Under the pieces are notes generated by a model that saw nothing but the letters and a program-made list of their open reading frames with translations, ran no database searches and was not told where the DNA came from. Of a stretch of 64,000 nucleotides of DNA, positions 38,910 to 50,492 are shown piece after piece. Made by a program: the position numbers and the translations under genes. Numbering within the stretch: the first letter of the stretch is position 1; every line of letters starts with the position of its first letter. The DNA is from Membranipora membranacea (taxonomy: Eukaryota > Bryozoa > Gymnolaemata > Cheilostomatida > Membraniporidae). The DNA is taken from contig OU612074.1 in the NCBI GenBank assembly GCA_914767715.1, positions 12,572,062 through 12,636,061 on the forward strand, written 5' to 3'.

Positions 38910-40286
38910 AGATTATAATGGGAATATACAGTATCTCGTAAATAAGACTTTTTGTTATGACACAGTATTCCCTGCGTACAATATTAAACCACACAGAATT
39001 TATCTATTGAATGAATGAGTGAATACAATGCAAAGTTAATCTGTCCCATGTTATGTGGCTTAGCTGGTAAAATGGGATAGTGTATAAAATTTCATAATTG
39101 AATGACAAAGCAAACGATCGAAATCAAGCACGGCAAAAATTACAACTCTAGCTCATCCGACAGCGAGAGTGAAAATTATAGGGAGATTTACAGATCCAGT
39201 GAGAGCGAGATTGGATATCATTCAGGAGGCAATTGCAGCAAATCGACGTCGAGTCCATGTGATTATCATAGGGAAAATGTCCCTGAGGTAGTCACACCAA
39301 TGAACTAAGTTCATTGGTCACACCACTAAGTTTAAATCTGTATAATTTCGGCCACTTGAAATAACCCACAGTGCTTTGACAGATACAACATTTTCTGTTA
39401 ACCATGGTTACTGCTCGAGATAGAAATTGGCAATATAAAGGCAGATCAATACATGGCTAAAGTATTTCAAGGTTTTGTTTATATTTATTTGATGAATAAA
39501 TGAGATTGTGGCTACATGGATTGTATTGAAGATAATAAATACTAAGATATGACATTCCAATCAAACTCTGTCTTCAGCCGTTATGCTTTATGATTAGTGG
39601 CTTTCAATAGAATTTCAATGGAAGATACCAAATTTACACATGTAGATTGGATGTTTTTCTTATTTGCACAAAAATCTAAAACAATTTGTTTTTAAATCTC
39701 GACATTTCAGGCATTAGGATGATGTTAAAATCCAAAGCATGCGATGATTAATACTGAGTGATTTGAAGTTTTGAGAATCTTTACAACAATTTTTGCAAAT
39801 ATTCTAATGTCTGGACTCACAAGATTTTCTCGGGTAAACTTTGTTGTTTACATCAAAAACTGGAGATTACAAGTCACAAAGTATATTGAAGTAAATAAAA
39901 TTATTAGTTATTTCGGACTTCAGGGTGATGAAAAATGTAAATGAATTTGACTGCCTCCTAAAGAGAGGAGTATTGATAATCGTGTAAGCAGTGGAATACC
40001 TTGAGAAACTTTCTATATTATTTTGATCAGATCTTGTCCATCTGTGCATCACAGATACTCAGCACATCTTAACATGGACTATCAATATTACTGACTGAGT
40101 GCAGCATGCCATATGAGAACCTATGTCAAAGCACACATCAGTCACATAGGAAATTAATTTGTCGAGTTTTTGAGTTATTTCATCAGTATGGATTTTATTT
40201 GGGGGGCTAGTGTTGGATATTATCGCAAGATTTGGTACTAACCATAAAGCATTGTATGGACCATTTTTAGGTAAATCTGAAATAAG

Positions 40287-40813
40287 TGTAGCTGCGGTGA
40301 GCTTCGTGCACGCCCTCACTGATAGTCTGGGAGCGTGGGCTACGCTTGCTCACCATGCTATGTGTTGCCTTTGTTATCTGGCCAATTCAAGCTCCAATTA
40401 GTGCACTGTGTGGACATTCTTTTGTTGTGAATTGACAGGATTTTAACTGTAAATCAGTGTCTCACAGACACCCATGGTGATAGCAGCTCAAACCAATAGT
40501 CATCAGGTTTACTGCTATGAACAGGATACTGTTTTCAGATTAAAATAAACAGTTTATTCCAAACTATAACTTTACGCAGCATATGCCTTACCTAATAGGC
40601 CAAAGAGGTATGTTTTGTTTTCATATCCATTTTCTTTTTATTAATTGACACTAACTTTAATTTAATGTATATCTCTTGCTGCAATTTCTTTTTGATGTAA
40701 TGATTACCGAACACGACTGCTTATATTACCTGTTCCTTACACCATGAATTTTATTTGCAGTTTTACTAAATAAAGTACGATTCTGCCAAAGACAAAGTGT
40801 ATATGCTGTGACA
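40287..40813 (+). repeat. 5' LTR of the BEL/Pao element
   Basis: Its mate is at 47683-48209. It contains two AATAAA signals (40544-40549 and 40769-40774); the second, near the LTR end, is the better candidate for transcript 3'-end formation in the downstream copy. No strong TATA box is evident. Confidence 0.97.
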
Positions 40814-40829
40814 GTAAAACTCTGTGCCT

Positions 40830-40847
40830 TGGAGCTACATTGAATAT
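40830..40847 (+). other. Candidate tRNA primer-binding site
   Basis: TGGAGCTACATTGAATAT starts with the TGG that pairs with a tRNA CCA end, but it begins 16 bp after the 5' LTR, further than usual. I could not match it to a particular tRNA. Confidence 0.25.
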
Positions 40848-40859
40848 CTGAGCAACCAA

Positions 40860-41067
40860 GAAGTGCATCTAAAGCTGTCATCTCGATAGAAGTACATCTA
40901 AAGCTGTCATCTCGATCTCAATCTAACGTCACATCTGCCCCACAGTTACATCAGGCACATGGCGTCATCGTGATTTAAATCCGACTCATCGACAGCTCTA
41001 AGCTACGCTCTAAGCTAGTACTCGCTTCTACTATATCTGTGCTCACTTCTACTATATCTGTGCTCAC
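40860..41067 (+). repeat. Stacked short tandem duplications in the retrotransposon leader
   Basis: Three separate duplications lie in the untranslated leader: a 29-bp unit at 40860-40888 and 40889-40917 (one to two differences), an 11-12-bp unit GCTCTAAGCTA around 40995-41017, and a 21-bp unit at 41021-41041 and 41042-41062. Confidence 0.85.
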
Positions 41068-41427
41068 TCTCCGCTCCATCATGGTACAACCGTCAACTGT
41101 AAGTTATTCTTCTGGATCTACTCTCTTCTGCTGCTCGTGTGAGGGAATCTAAGCCGGTGATTTAATTTGACTAAATAGAATTTTTTGATTAAATAGAATT
41201 TTTCTTGATTAGATTTGATTTAAATTGAGCCTGTCAATTTTTTCACTTTGTTACACAGCAAGTAGGGTGTTTACATAGTGCAATCCTTGGAGCTTGTTGT
41301 TGGTCGGTGACATTGGCATCCTTGCTGGTTTGCAATCTATGCCTGTGCTTCTGGGCGTCAGTGTGGGCTTGTTCGTTGATCATTGTTGTTATACTCCCCT
41401 CGGCTCATTCTTTGGCTCGTCATCAAA

Positions 41428-44400
41428 ATGGCATCTAGTAGTGTTTATACTTCCGATGAATTGGTTGGGGAGCGCAATGCTGATCTCCGGAGCATTCTTA
41501 GGGAGGCGGGGAAGCCCTCATATGGTAATAAGGCAGCACTCATTCAAAGGATACTTAGCCACAGGTTAAAAAGGTCTGACACAATTAAATCATCCATTGA
41601 GCAGAAGCTTGAATCTATCCATGAAATGGAGAAAAATCTCTCCACATTAAAATCTGAGCTTGTTGCTTTGGAATCGTCTGCTACTGCCAATAAATCTAAA
41701 CATGTAGCAGATACAGAGTGCAATCCTTTAACCTACACATTTCAGGCGGCAGCACCAAATATTTCTATACCAGCTATTATACATAATCTAGATGATTCAG
41801 ATTCTGACCATGATTCTTATTCGACGCCAGTCAGATCATATAGGAAGGAAGAATTTGTGCCAACTCCTGCACCTAGATTATCGAAAACTGCTGCCTTCAG
41901 TTCAGTTAAATTAGCTCATATCACCAGAAATGAAAGCTTTCGGGATCATTTAGATAATCAAGCTAGCAGACTAGCTAGCCATCAGAGCACTAGACCTAAA
42001 CCTTTGCCACGTTTATCTTGTAATACGCCATCCATGAATAGCCAACAAGCTGAGCTGTATTATAATCATCATAGCCAACCATGCGTAAATAGTACTCCAG
42101 AACCTCCATACAATAGACCTATTGTCTCGGACACAGTTGTACAATGTCGTGATAATGGAACCCTGGTAGCTAAGCCTCCATTAGCCAGTGCACATGCTCA
42201 TTTAGCTAGTCATAGTGGTAGCTCATGTAACTGTAGCTTGCAGACAGCCCTGTTAGAGAAAATATCTGAGAGTATTAGCGATGCTCATTATCCTATTGTA
42301 GAGCCAAATATTTTCTCTGGTGATATTATGTTATATCAGGAATGGCGTAAGCAATTCATGAACTTCATCAATCGGAAAAAGCATATGAGTTCTGATGACA
42401 AACTGTATCACTTGCAAAAGTATACATCAGGCGAAGCTGCTGAGGCTGTACGAGGCTATTGTATTCTGAAATCTGAACAAGCGTTCACTGATGCTATTGA
42501 TACTCTTGATAACGACTACGGCAGCTCATTTTTGGCAGCACAGGCGTTCAGTAAGAAACTAAAAAACTGGCCAAAAGTCCCTCCCAACGATCCAAAGGCA
42601 CTCAAGCGTCTTACCAATTACCTGAAACAGTGCAGAGCAGCGATGGCCGATATACCACACCTAACTAATCTTGATAGCTGCTCTGAAAATCAGAAAATCC
42701 TAGCGCTTCTGCCTGACTACTTAGTAAATAAGTGGAATGAACGTGTGACTGAGTATATGATTGCTAATGCTGACGACTATCCTAGTTTTAGCATGTTCGT
42801 AGAATATCTAATCAGACAAACAAAATCTGCTAACAATCCTATATCATCACTAACAGCCGTACGGCAGTTAGCAGTCATACCTCAATCTAGTCACTCTAAA
42901 CTAGTGTCACCAACCCCAGCTCCAAGATCCAGACCTGTTCGTGCTGTGACTAATAATAGTGTGAATGAAGAAAAGCACCATAAATCTGAATGTATCATCT
43001 GTCATGGTACAGACCATAGGTACGTGGCTCAGTGCAAGAGCTTCAAGACAATGGATCAATCTGCTAAGCTAAAATCAGTGAGAGATCATAAATTATGCTT
43101 CCGATGCTTGGGTCAGGGTCATGGTGTGAAAACATGTGATAAAACGTGGATATGTAGATTGTGTAAAGGTTCTCGGCATCATTCGTTGCTCCATGATGCT
43201 GATAATCAGCCTGAAACAAACAGTGAGAAGACAATTCCACAAGCTGCGTGTACAAACACCCATATCATGTTAGAAACTCGTAGAATATTCACTAAAATTG
43301 TCCCAGTGTGGCTTTCAACTGATGAAAACCCAGATAGCGAGTTTTTGACCTATGCCCTCTTGGACGATCAGTCTAACAAGACATTCATCACAAATGATCT
43401 TGCCTCTAAGATTACAGCCAGATCTGAAGCTACACCCTTGAAAATATCAACGATGACCAGTCAGAAGTGTGCCGTTACATCTAGGAAGTTTCATGGGTTG
43501 AGAGTTCGTGGGTTCTACTGCGGCAACATTGTCAAGATGCCTCCTACATTCAGTCGCCAATACATACCATATATTCAGTCAAGTATTCCTTTATGTGATG
43601 ACATAGATAAATACAATCATCTCAGACCAATATCTCATCTGATCGCCCCTAAGCTGAACTGTGGCGTTGATATTCTAATAGGTAGAGATTGTATTGCAAC
43701 TACTCGCTATCAACAGCTTATTGAGGCACCTGAAAACACACCATGCGCAGTGAAAACACCAGTAGGTTGGTGTATTCTTGGTCCGGCCGGTGATGATGAG
43801 CCTGTGATACATAATGATTTTGTAGATGAATTAGGGATTAGCCATGCATTGCTCTGTCAACCTATAGATGAATGTAATCAACTCACAAATAGTCTTGACC
43901 CCATACTGTCTCAGCCTGAGGTTACTGTAGCGCTTCAAACTGAGGTGCAGGAGTTATCTCCCTCTGATCTCATGAAACTAGTGTGTGATGCTGACTTTCT
44001 CTCAGTCGATTCTAAAACTATGTCACAACAGGATATGAAATTTCTTGAAATACTAGACAACCAAACATATCAAGATGAAGACATGTTTTACACTATGCCT
44101 CTGCCGTTCAAGACAGACTCTCCTAGCCTGTCTAACAACTATCATGCTGCACTGACCAGGTTTGAGTATCTCCAGTCAAAATTTCAGCGCAATCCCGATT
44201 ATGCTAAGCAATATTATGAGTTCATGCAGGGTGTGATTGATCGTGGGGAAGCTGAAAAGGTACCAAGTTCAGAACTAAAAAAGAGGGAGTGTTGGTATTT
44301 ACCACATCACGGGGTTTTCCACAAAAAGAAGAAGAAAATTCGTGTTGTGTTCGACTGTTCTGCTAAATACCAAGGGGTGAGCCTGAATGACACACTATTA

Positions 44401-47295
44401 CAAGGTCCCGATCTCAACAATCCTCTCATAGGTGTTCTGCTAAGATTTAGAAGAAATCAAGTTGCCATTTCTTGTGATGTAGAGAAAATGTACCACAGGT
44501 TTAGGGTAACTCCAAATCAGCGTGACTATCTCAGATTTATATGGTTAGAGCAGGGTAAGCCTGTTGTGTATAGGATGCGTGTGCACATTTTTGGGGCACG
44601 ATCTTCTCCAAACTGTGCCAAGTATGGGCTAAACAGACTAGCCGCAGACTATGCTAATGACCCAGCTAAATCGTTCATATCATCAAACTTTTATGTCGAC
44701 GATGGTCTAGGTAGTGTCAGTTCAGTACCTGAAGCAATCAATCTTCTAAATCAGACTAGGGATGTGTGCGCTAAAGCTAATCTACGGGTTCACAAGCTTC
44801 TAAGCAACAAGCCAGAAGTTCTACAAGCATTCCCAGCATCAGACTGTGCAGTAGTAACTGACAATGTCAATCTATGTAGCTCTACAGAGCGAGCCCTGGG
44901 TCTCTTGTGGTCATTAGAATCTGATTCATTCAAGTTTGAGTTCACCGCATCAGATCAACCATACACACGCAGAAACATGCTGTCTAATATTGCATCATTG
45001 TACGACCCACTGGGATTAATCTCCCCTCTCATACTGTCAGGCCGTATTATTCTTCAGAATGCATGCAGATCAGGATATGGCTGGGATGAAATCTTGAGCG
45101 ATGACTATGCTGAACAATGGGCTGTTTGGAACAAAAACATGTCTAGTTTGTCAAATCTAAATATTCAGCGGGTCGTCAATCCTCCAGATTTCAACGCAGT
45201 CAAACAAGAAATACACACTTTCGCAGATGCAAGCCTATCAGGATATGGAGCATGCTCATATCTCAGATCCATCAATGATAAGGGTGAAGTACATTGTACT
45301 CTGATATTTGGAAAGTCACGTGTTACCCCTGTCAAAGTAACGACCATACCTAGGCTTGAGTTGCAAGCTGCATTGCTGGCAGCGAAACAGACTGCAATGC
45401 TGTCAGAAGAGCTACAAATAGAGGCTAAGTGTTATCTGTGGAGTGACTCTAAGATTGTGCTAGGGTATCTAAACAATGACGAAAAACGATTCAGCACTTA
45501 TGTATCAAACAGGTTATCTCAGATTCATGATATATCAGATGTGACTCAATGGCAATATGTAAATACCAAACAGAATCCTGCAGATCTAGCCTCACGAGGC
45601 GTCTCATCAGTCGCAAATCTCTCACAGTCGATATGGTTTCGTGGACCAGAGTGTCTATGGACTTCCTCTCCATCAGAGTGGCAGACATTTGGTGTTGGTC
45701 ACTTTGATGTAGCTTGTGATGATCCAGAATTGAAGCAGGAGGTAATTACTCATGATATCTGTGTTGACTCGCATTCTGAATACCTTCTGGAGTTGTGCTC
45801 TCGGTTCTCTAGTTGGAAGAAAGCTGTTCATACTTTAGCCTTAGTACAGAAAGTTATCAAACATAGGCATGAGATTCTGAGCAAGCAAGCTGTCAATATC
45901 TATAGCAAGGTTACTGTTGATGATGTACAGGCCGTATCTAAACGTATAATCCGTGCTGAGCAAGCTAGCTCGTTCAGTTATGAGATTCAATGCTTACAGT
46001 CCGATAAAACAATTCCAAAAACTAGTAGTATGTGGAAGTTGGATTGCTTTTTGGATTCAGATGGTATTATGAGAGTAGGGGGTAGAATCAAACATGCATT
46101 GATACCTGGTGTTGAAAACCATCCAACTGTATTGCCTAAGGAGTCGCATATCTCAAATATCATAGTAGGTCACTATCACAACACTTGTGGCCATCAGGGG
46201 CGGACAACAACCATGGGAGCGATCAGATCTGCTGGATATTGGATTATTGGTTTACATGGTATTGTATCATCACATGTTCATCGATGTGTAACATGCAGGC
46301 GTCTGCGTAGACCTACAGAAACTCAGAAAATGGCAGATCTGCCCGCTGACAGGGTTGAAACTGAAGCTCCATTTACTTATACAGGATGCGATGTGTTTGG
46401 GCCTTTCACTGTAAAAGATCGGCGCACCATAATCAAACGCTATGGGCTTATTTTCACTTGTCTATCAAGTAGGGCTATACATATTGAAATGCTAGACGAT
46501 CTCACATCTGATGCGTTCATAAATAGTCTGAGATGCTTTACTGCTCTACGGGGAAATGTAAGACTTCTACGTTGTGACAATGGAACAAATTTTGTGGGTG
46601 CATCTAACGAGCTACGTAAATCTCATACCAACATGATCGGTTGCCCCAAAGTAAAGGAGTTTCTTCTAAAGAATAGCTGTGAGTTCAGGTTTAACCCACC
46701 AGAAAGCAGTCATTTTGGGGGTACTTGGGAACGCATGATACGCTCTGTAAGAAATGTTCTATCAGGTCTGTCAGGCCAGATCAATGAGAGATTAGATAGC
46801 ACTTCATTGCGTACCTTGTTTTATGAGTGTATGGCAATAGTCAATAGCAGACCACTAACTACAGTCGACAGTGATGCGAGACCTTTGTCTCCCAATGATA
46901 TACTACACATGAAATCAAATATTCTGTTACCTATCCCTGGATCATTTACTGATGACGATGTGTATGCTAGAAAGCGTTGGGTTAGGGTGCAAGCGCTTGC
47001 TGACATTTTCTGGAAGCGTTGGTCTAAAGAATATCTAACAACCCTCCAATGCCGACAAAAGTGGAGTAAGAGAAACAGGAATCTCGCAATCAATGATGTA
47101 GTCATATTAGCCGACCAATGCTCTAGAATAAATTGGTCTCTAGGTTTGGTCACAGAGGTTAGTCAAAGTAAGGATGGACTAGTCAGACATGCTAGTGTAC
47201 GGATTTATGATAAATTGTCTGACAAAACATCTATTCTTGTACGACCCATAACCAAGCTTGTGTTGTTGGTCGAAACCAGTAGAAGTGCTTGCTAA
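41428..47295 (+). CDS. BEL/Pao Gag-Pol polyprotein with N-terminal SAP-like domain
   Basis: The frame opens at 41383, but ATG 41428 in AAAATGG context is the likelier start (1955 aa). Domain order, numbered from 41383: SAP-like helix-extended loop-helix (about 22-57, SILREAGKPSYGNKAALIQR); DUF1759-type Gag (about 306-470); Cys/His zinc knuckles (537-600, CFRCLGQGHGVKTC); aspartic protease of the A17 type with ALLDDQSNKTF (about 658); reverse transcriptase with YVDDGLGS (about 1105); RNase H with TFADASLSGYG (about 1281); zinc-binding H2C2 domain (about 1597-1640, HRCVTCRR); integrase core with Asp in TGCDVFG, Asp in CDNGTNF and Glu in WERMIRS; a C-terminal DUF5641-like tail. There is no frameshift or stop, so Gag and Pol are made as one polyprotein and cut by the protease. 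No envelope domain. Confidence 0.96.
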   Translation: MASSSVYTSDELVGERNADLRSILREAGKPSYGNKAALIQRILSHRLKRSDTIKSSIEQKLESIHEMEKNLSTLKSELVALESSATANKSKHVADTECNPLTYTFQAAAPNISIPAIIHNLDDSDSDHDSYSTPVRSYRKEEFVPTPAPRLSKTAAFSSVKLAHITRNESFRDHLDNQASRLASHQSTRPKPLPRLSCNTPSMNSQQAELYYNHHSQPCVNSTPEPPYNRPIVSDTVVQCRDNGTLVAKPPLASAHAHLASHSGSSCNCSLQTALLEKISESISDAHYPIVEPNIFSGDIMLYQEWRKQFMNFINRKKHMSSDDKLYHLQKYTSGEAAEAVRGYCILKSEQAFTDAIDTLDNDYGSSFLAAQAFSKKLKNWPKVPPNDPKALKRLTNYLKQCRAAMADIPHLTNLDSCSENQKILALLPDYLVNKWNERVTEYMIANADDYPSFSMFVEYLIRQTKSANNPISSLTAVRQLAVIPQSSHSKLVSPTPAPRSRPVRAVTNNSVNEEKHHKSECIICHGTDHRYVAQCKSFKTMDQSAKLKSVRDHKLCFRCLGQGHGVKTCDKTWICRLCKGSRHHSLLHDADNQPETNSEKTIPQAACTNTHIMLETRRIFTKIVPVWLSTDENPDSEFLTYALLDDQSNKTFITNDLASKITARSEATPLKISTMTSQKCAVTSRKFHGLRVRGFYCGNIVKMPPTFSRQYIPYIQSSIPLCDDIDKYNHLRPISHLIAPKLNCGVDILIGRDCIATTRYQQLIEAPENTPCAVKTPVGWCILGPAGDDEPVIHNDFVDELGISHALLCQPIDECNQLTNSLDPILSQPEVTVALQTEVQELSPSDLMKLVCDADFLSVDSKTMSQQDMKFLEILDNQTYQDEDMFYTMPLPFKTDSPSLSNNYHAALTRFEYLQSKFQRNPDYAKQYYEFMQGVIDRGEAEKVPSSELKKRECWYLPHHGVFHKKKKKIRVVFDCSAKYQGVSLNDTLLQGPDLNNPLIGVLLRFRRNQVAISCDVEKMYHRFRVTPNQRDYLRFIWLEQGKPVVYRMRVHIFGARSSPNCAKYGLNRLAADYANDPAKSFISSNFYVDDGLGSVSSVPEAINLLNQTRDVCAKANLRVHKLLSNKPEVLQAFPASDCAVVTDNVNLCSSTERALGLLWSLESDSFKFEFTASDQPYTRRNMLSNIASLYDPLGLISPLILSGRIILQNACRSGYGWDEILSDDYAEQWAVWNKNMSSLSNLNIQRVVNPPDFNAVKQEIHTFADASLSGYGACSYLRSINDKGEVHCTLIFGKSRVTPVKVTTIPRLELQAALLAAKQTAMLSEELQIEAKCYLWSDSKIVLGYLNNDEKRFSTYVSNRLSQIHDISDVTQWQYVNTKQNPADLASRGVSSVANLSQSIWFRGPECLWTSSPSEWQTFGVGHFDVACDDPELKQEVITHDICVDSHSEYLLELCSRFSSWKKAVHTLALVQKVIKHRHEILSKQAVNIYSKVTVDDVQAVSKRIIRAEQASSFSYEIQCLQSDKTIPKTSSMWKLDCFLDSDGIMRVGGRIKHALIPGVENHPTVLPKESHISNIIVGHYHNTCGHQGRTTTMGAIRSAGYWIIGLHGIVSSHVHRCVTCRRLRRPTETQKMADLPADRVETEAPFTYTGCDVFGPFTVKDRRTIIKRYGLIFTCLSSRAIHIEMLDDLTSDAFINSLRCFTALRGNVRLLRCDNGTNFVGASNELRKSHTNMIGCPKVKEFLLKNSCEFRFNPPESSHFGGTWERMIRSVRNVLSGLSGQINERLDSTSLRTLFYECMAIVNSRPLTTVDSDARPLSPNDILHMKSNILLPIPGSFTDDDVYARKRWVRVQALADIFWKRWSKEYLTTLQCRQKWSKRNRNLAINDVVILADQCSRINWSLGLVTEVSQSKDGLVRHASVRIYDKLSDKTSILVRPITKLVLLVETSRSAC

Positions 47296-47674
47296 ACCTT
47301 CGTCTCATAAGCCTCTGTGTTTCCTATCTTTTCTACTCATTTATATGTACTTTGTCAATAAAATAAATAAAAGACGCAAATCTGTTAAACTTTTTCTCTT
47401 TACAAAAAAAAAAAATAAATAACTGTAACATAATTCTCTGTCAAAAAGGATCAAGCATTATGCATAGTCTCATGGTGATGTGTTCAACATTGTGTAAACC
47501 TGTTTGTTTCCAACGGAAGGAGTTCTGTCAGTTTGCTGATTGGAGTTGCTTCCCTTTAATCCCTGGGCTGCTCAGCGGGATCAGTATGCTTTGAGGCCTT
47601 AGGTGTTCCTGATTCCGGTTCTGACGTAGTGTGGCAATTCTGGTTTCCATTAGTGAGGAATCACTGGGTGATTC

Positions 47675-47682
47675 GGGGGGAG
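47675..47682 (+). other. Polypurine tract of the BEL/Pao element
   Basis: GGGGGGAG directly precedes the first base of the 3' LTR, the position where plus-strand DNA synthesis is primed. Confidence 0.85.
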
Positions 47683-48209
47683 TGTAGCTGCGGTGAGCTT
47701 CGTGCACGCCCTCACTGATAGTCTGGGAGCGTGGGCTACGCTTGCTCACCATGCTATGTGTTGCCTTTGTTATCTGGCCAATTCAAGCTCCAATTAGTGC
47801 ACTGTGTGGACATTCTTTTGTTGTGAATTGACAGGATTTTAACTGTAAATCAGTGTCTCACAGACACCCATGGTGATAGCAGCTCAAACCAATAGTCATC
47901 AGGTTTACTGCTATGAACAGGATACTGTTTTCAGATTAAAATAAACAGTTTATTCCAAACTATAACTTTACGCAGCATATGCCTTACCTAATAGGCCAAA
48001 GAGGTATGTTTTGTTTTCATATCCATTTTCTTTTTATTAATTGACACTAACTTTAATTTAATGTATATCTCTTGCTGCAATTTCTTTTTGATGTAATGAT
48101 TACCGAACACGACTGCTTATATTACCTGTTCCTTACACCATGAATTTTATTTGCAGTTTTACTAAATAAAGTACGATTCTGCCAAAGACAAAGTGTATAT
48201 GCTGTGACA
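47683..48209 (+). repeat. 3' LTR of the BEL/Pao element
   Basis: Same length as the 5' LTR (527 bp) and no difference found by eye. It is followed directly by the target duplication ATAAG. Confidence 0.97.
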
Positions 48210-48214
48210 ATAAG

Positions 48215-50492
48215 CAAGGCTTTGTCAGCAGGAAGAATCCATTGCTCCAGTGTAATCTTATTTAAACAGAGCAAACAAGCGCAGCGGTATGAAATGAAAA
48301 TCACTCGCTTGAAAAGCTGTGGACAGGGAATGGGTCATAGTCATTGATTGTAATGTACAGTCAGTATTTATAATCTTTGGTACAGTGGTTCATCTAATCT
48401 CTTCTTCAACATGGGCTCATAACAGAAATGAAGGTTGTTTTGATTAGCGGTCTCAACTCATTAAATTTGAACTTTTATGTCATCGACAGACTTGTGAGTG
48501 ACTTTGTCATGTATTTGCAAAAGTTGTTATCTAACCACAATAGTCACTAATATTACTGTATTTCCCCCATAATAGGCTCATTACAAATCGCCTGGACAAG
48601 TTGGGCTGTGCATGAGTAGGCAACTCAATAGTGTTAACTTATAACCCCCAAACCTACCAGACCAAGTAACCCTGAAGACTTATTTTTCATGCAAATGCAT
48701 GTGTGATAGCTGTCTTAATCTCAATTCAAGCTCAAAAATGATACCAAGAACCCTGTTCCTTTACAAACACTTTAAGAGAGAACCTTTGACTTTGGCATAA
48801 ATGTGGATATTGCATAAGTTGAAATTTGCTGAGCAGATGCGGATTTAACCCTACAACTATCTGATCTTTGAGCTTCTTCCAATTGCACTATCAGGACACA
48901 AAAAGTACTTCCACAATATGGCCTGGTATTGGCTCTTTTTCTCCTCATCCAACAATCAGAGCCAACACCTTGGCTAGGTTACGACCAACTTGACACTTAT
49001 ATTGAACTACAAACAGACTACCGGTATGTGGTTTGGTGTGCATTTGGTGTAGTCAAACAGTAGATGTAAATAATCTTTTTTCCACTCAGTTAATTTTATT
49101 ACAAAATATAGATTATATAATAAATTTCGTTGATTAGCATTATATGATATAAGGAGTGGTTACATAATACAATAATATAATTATAATAATTAAAAGATAG
49201 AATTGAGTGAAGAAAAGTACAACCTAGTTTTGGTCATCATTGGTTCACATCATAGCTACAAAAAAGGAAACAAAAACTGTCACACAAATCAAACACTATA
49301 ATCCTAAGTGAAAAAACGTTACAAAGTTTTGAGCCTTCACAAATTCCGTGATGCTAAAAAGAATATAGCAATTCTATTCATTATATAAAGTACCAAACCC
49401 TGGACAAATATCTGTAATTTTCATTTTCCTCTGAGCATGATGATATGCATAATTTTTGAGAAGTCAGCAGTTTAAAGCAGATATAAATGATTTTCTGTTG
49501 AGTAAAAATTAATAACATAGAAATTGTTTGTTTTACACATAATTAGATGATTCAAAACATTATAAAATTCTGCCGAGAAATGAGCAGGATTAGTATTTTG
49601 CATAATGCCATAGAGTAATGTTCAAAATATCAGTAGAAATTTCCTTTACATTATTAGCAGCATTTCATATAAGATTATATACGGTAAAAAAACTCTCTCT
49701 CTCAGGAATGCTTGTGATCACTGATAGGCTATATCAGTGGCTGTGATTGTTAAAAGTTAGCTTCAGGCAGAAATAAAGCACTAATACAGATGTTACCAAA
49801 TAAAGCCAGAACTCATCCTCAAAAACTCATCATCTGTTCTGCGTGTCTTTTCGCCAGTTTCAAGAGTTTTTCATAAAAAACATCACGCTATTCAAAGTTG
49901 AAAGATCACCCTATGCTAAGGAGTAATTCTCGAGATAATCATATTATAACTAGCTACTAAGTATGAAAGTGGGACAAATAGAAATTATGGCCGTTTTTCA
50001 AAATATGCATTAATATTGTAAGCAGCAAAGCTCTTGATAACAGAGTTACTATGCTCTATGATAAAGTGCAAGAAGAATGAGGAAGGCTTGCAGCTAAAGG
50101 GAAGACGACTTCTAATAATAACTTTATGAATACAGATATATCAAGCAATATAATGAAATAAATATGTTAGCTATGGTATATGGTTAACCAATAATGTGTT
50201 TGATGAGTGTAGGCTCACAAAGAGCGGAGCTCACAATCCGTAAGATAGTCAATCAAGAGTACTAGCCCAAGCAGTTGTGACTTGGAGCCAAGGCAATCGC
50301 AACGGGTAAACTTCAAACTGAGGTCACATGATCGTTCGTTTCTGTTGGATCTCAGATACCATTGAATGAGCAAAGTTGACCTGATGAGCGGTTGTTTGTC
50401 TTGAGGTTGAAACTTTGCTGTAACTGCTGAGCATCGAGAGGTCATCGGGAGGTCAATAGTAGTAGGGGTCATAGGTCGGTGGTCAGTAGAGG
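48215..50492. other. Intergenic/3' UTR side of the phosphatase gene
   Basis: No coding frame is supported. The right part is the likely 3' UTR of the phosphatase transcript. Sequence is AT-rich without recognisable repeats. Confidence 0.45.

Larger units (their letters stand above)
38029..40281. other. Intergenic, V-ATPase E promoter to BEL/Pao element
   Basis: After the promoter-like segment (38029-38290) I see no supported gene. A plus-strand frame at 39102-39308 (68 codons, Ser/Asp/Glu-rich) has no partner exons or known motif; its stop codon lies in a small inverted repeat (ACCAATGAACT/AGTTCATTGGT, 39296-39318). A fold-back lies at 38835-38909. Confidence 0.5.
40282..48214 (+). mobile_element. 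BEL/Pao LTR retrotransposon, structurally intact
   Basis: Two 527-bp LTRs (40287-40813 and 47683-48209) begin TGTAGCTG and end GTGACA. By eye they are identical over their full length. ATAAG flanks the element on both sides (40282-40286, 48210-48214), a 5-bp target duplication normal for BEL/Pao. The polypurine tract GGGGGGAG (47675-47682) touches the 3' LTR. A single unbroken frame encodes Gag-Pol in BEL/Pao order (protease, reverse transcriptase, RNase H, integrase). No envelope gene is present: about 390 bp between the polyprotein stop and the 3' LTR hold no coding frame. Identical LTRs and the intact frame point to a very recent insertion between V-ATPase E and the phosphatase gene. Confidence 0.97.

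Noticed and set aside
39102-39308. Ser/Asp-rich 68-codon plus-strand frame
   Set aside because: No known motif, no splice partners and a low-complexity composition; chance frame more likely.
47296-47682. Envelope-like gene after the BEL/Pao polyprotein
   Set aside because: Under 400 bp with no plus-strand open frame; the minus-strand frame at 47528-47752 is a chance frame running into the LTR.
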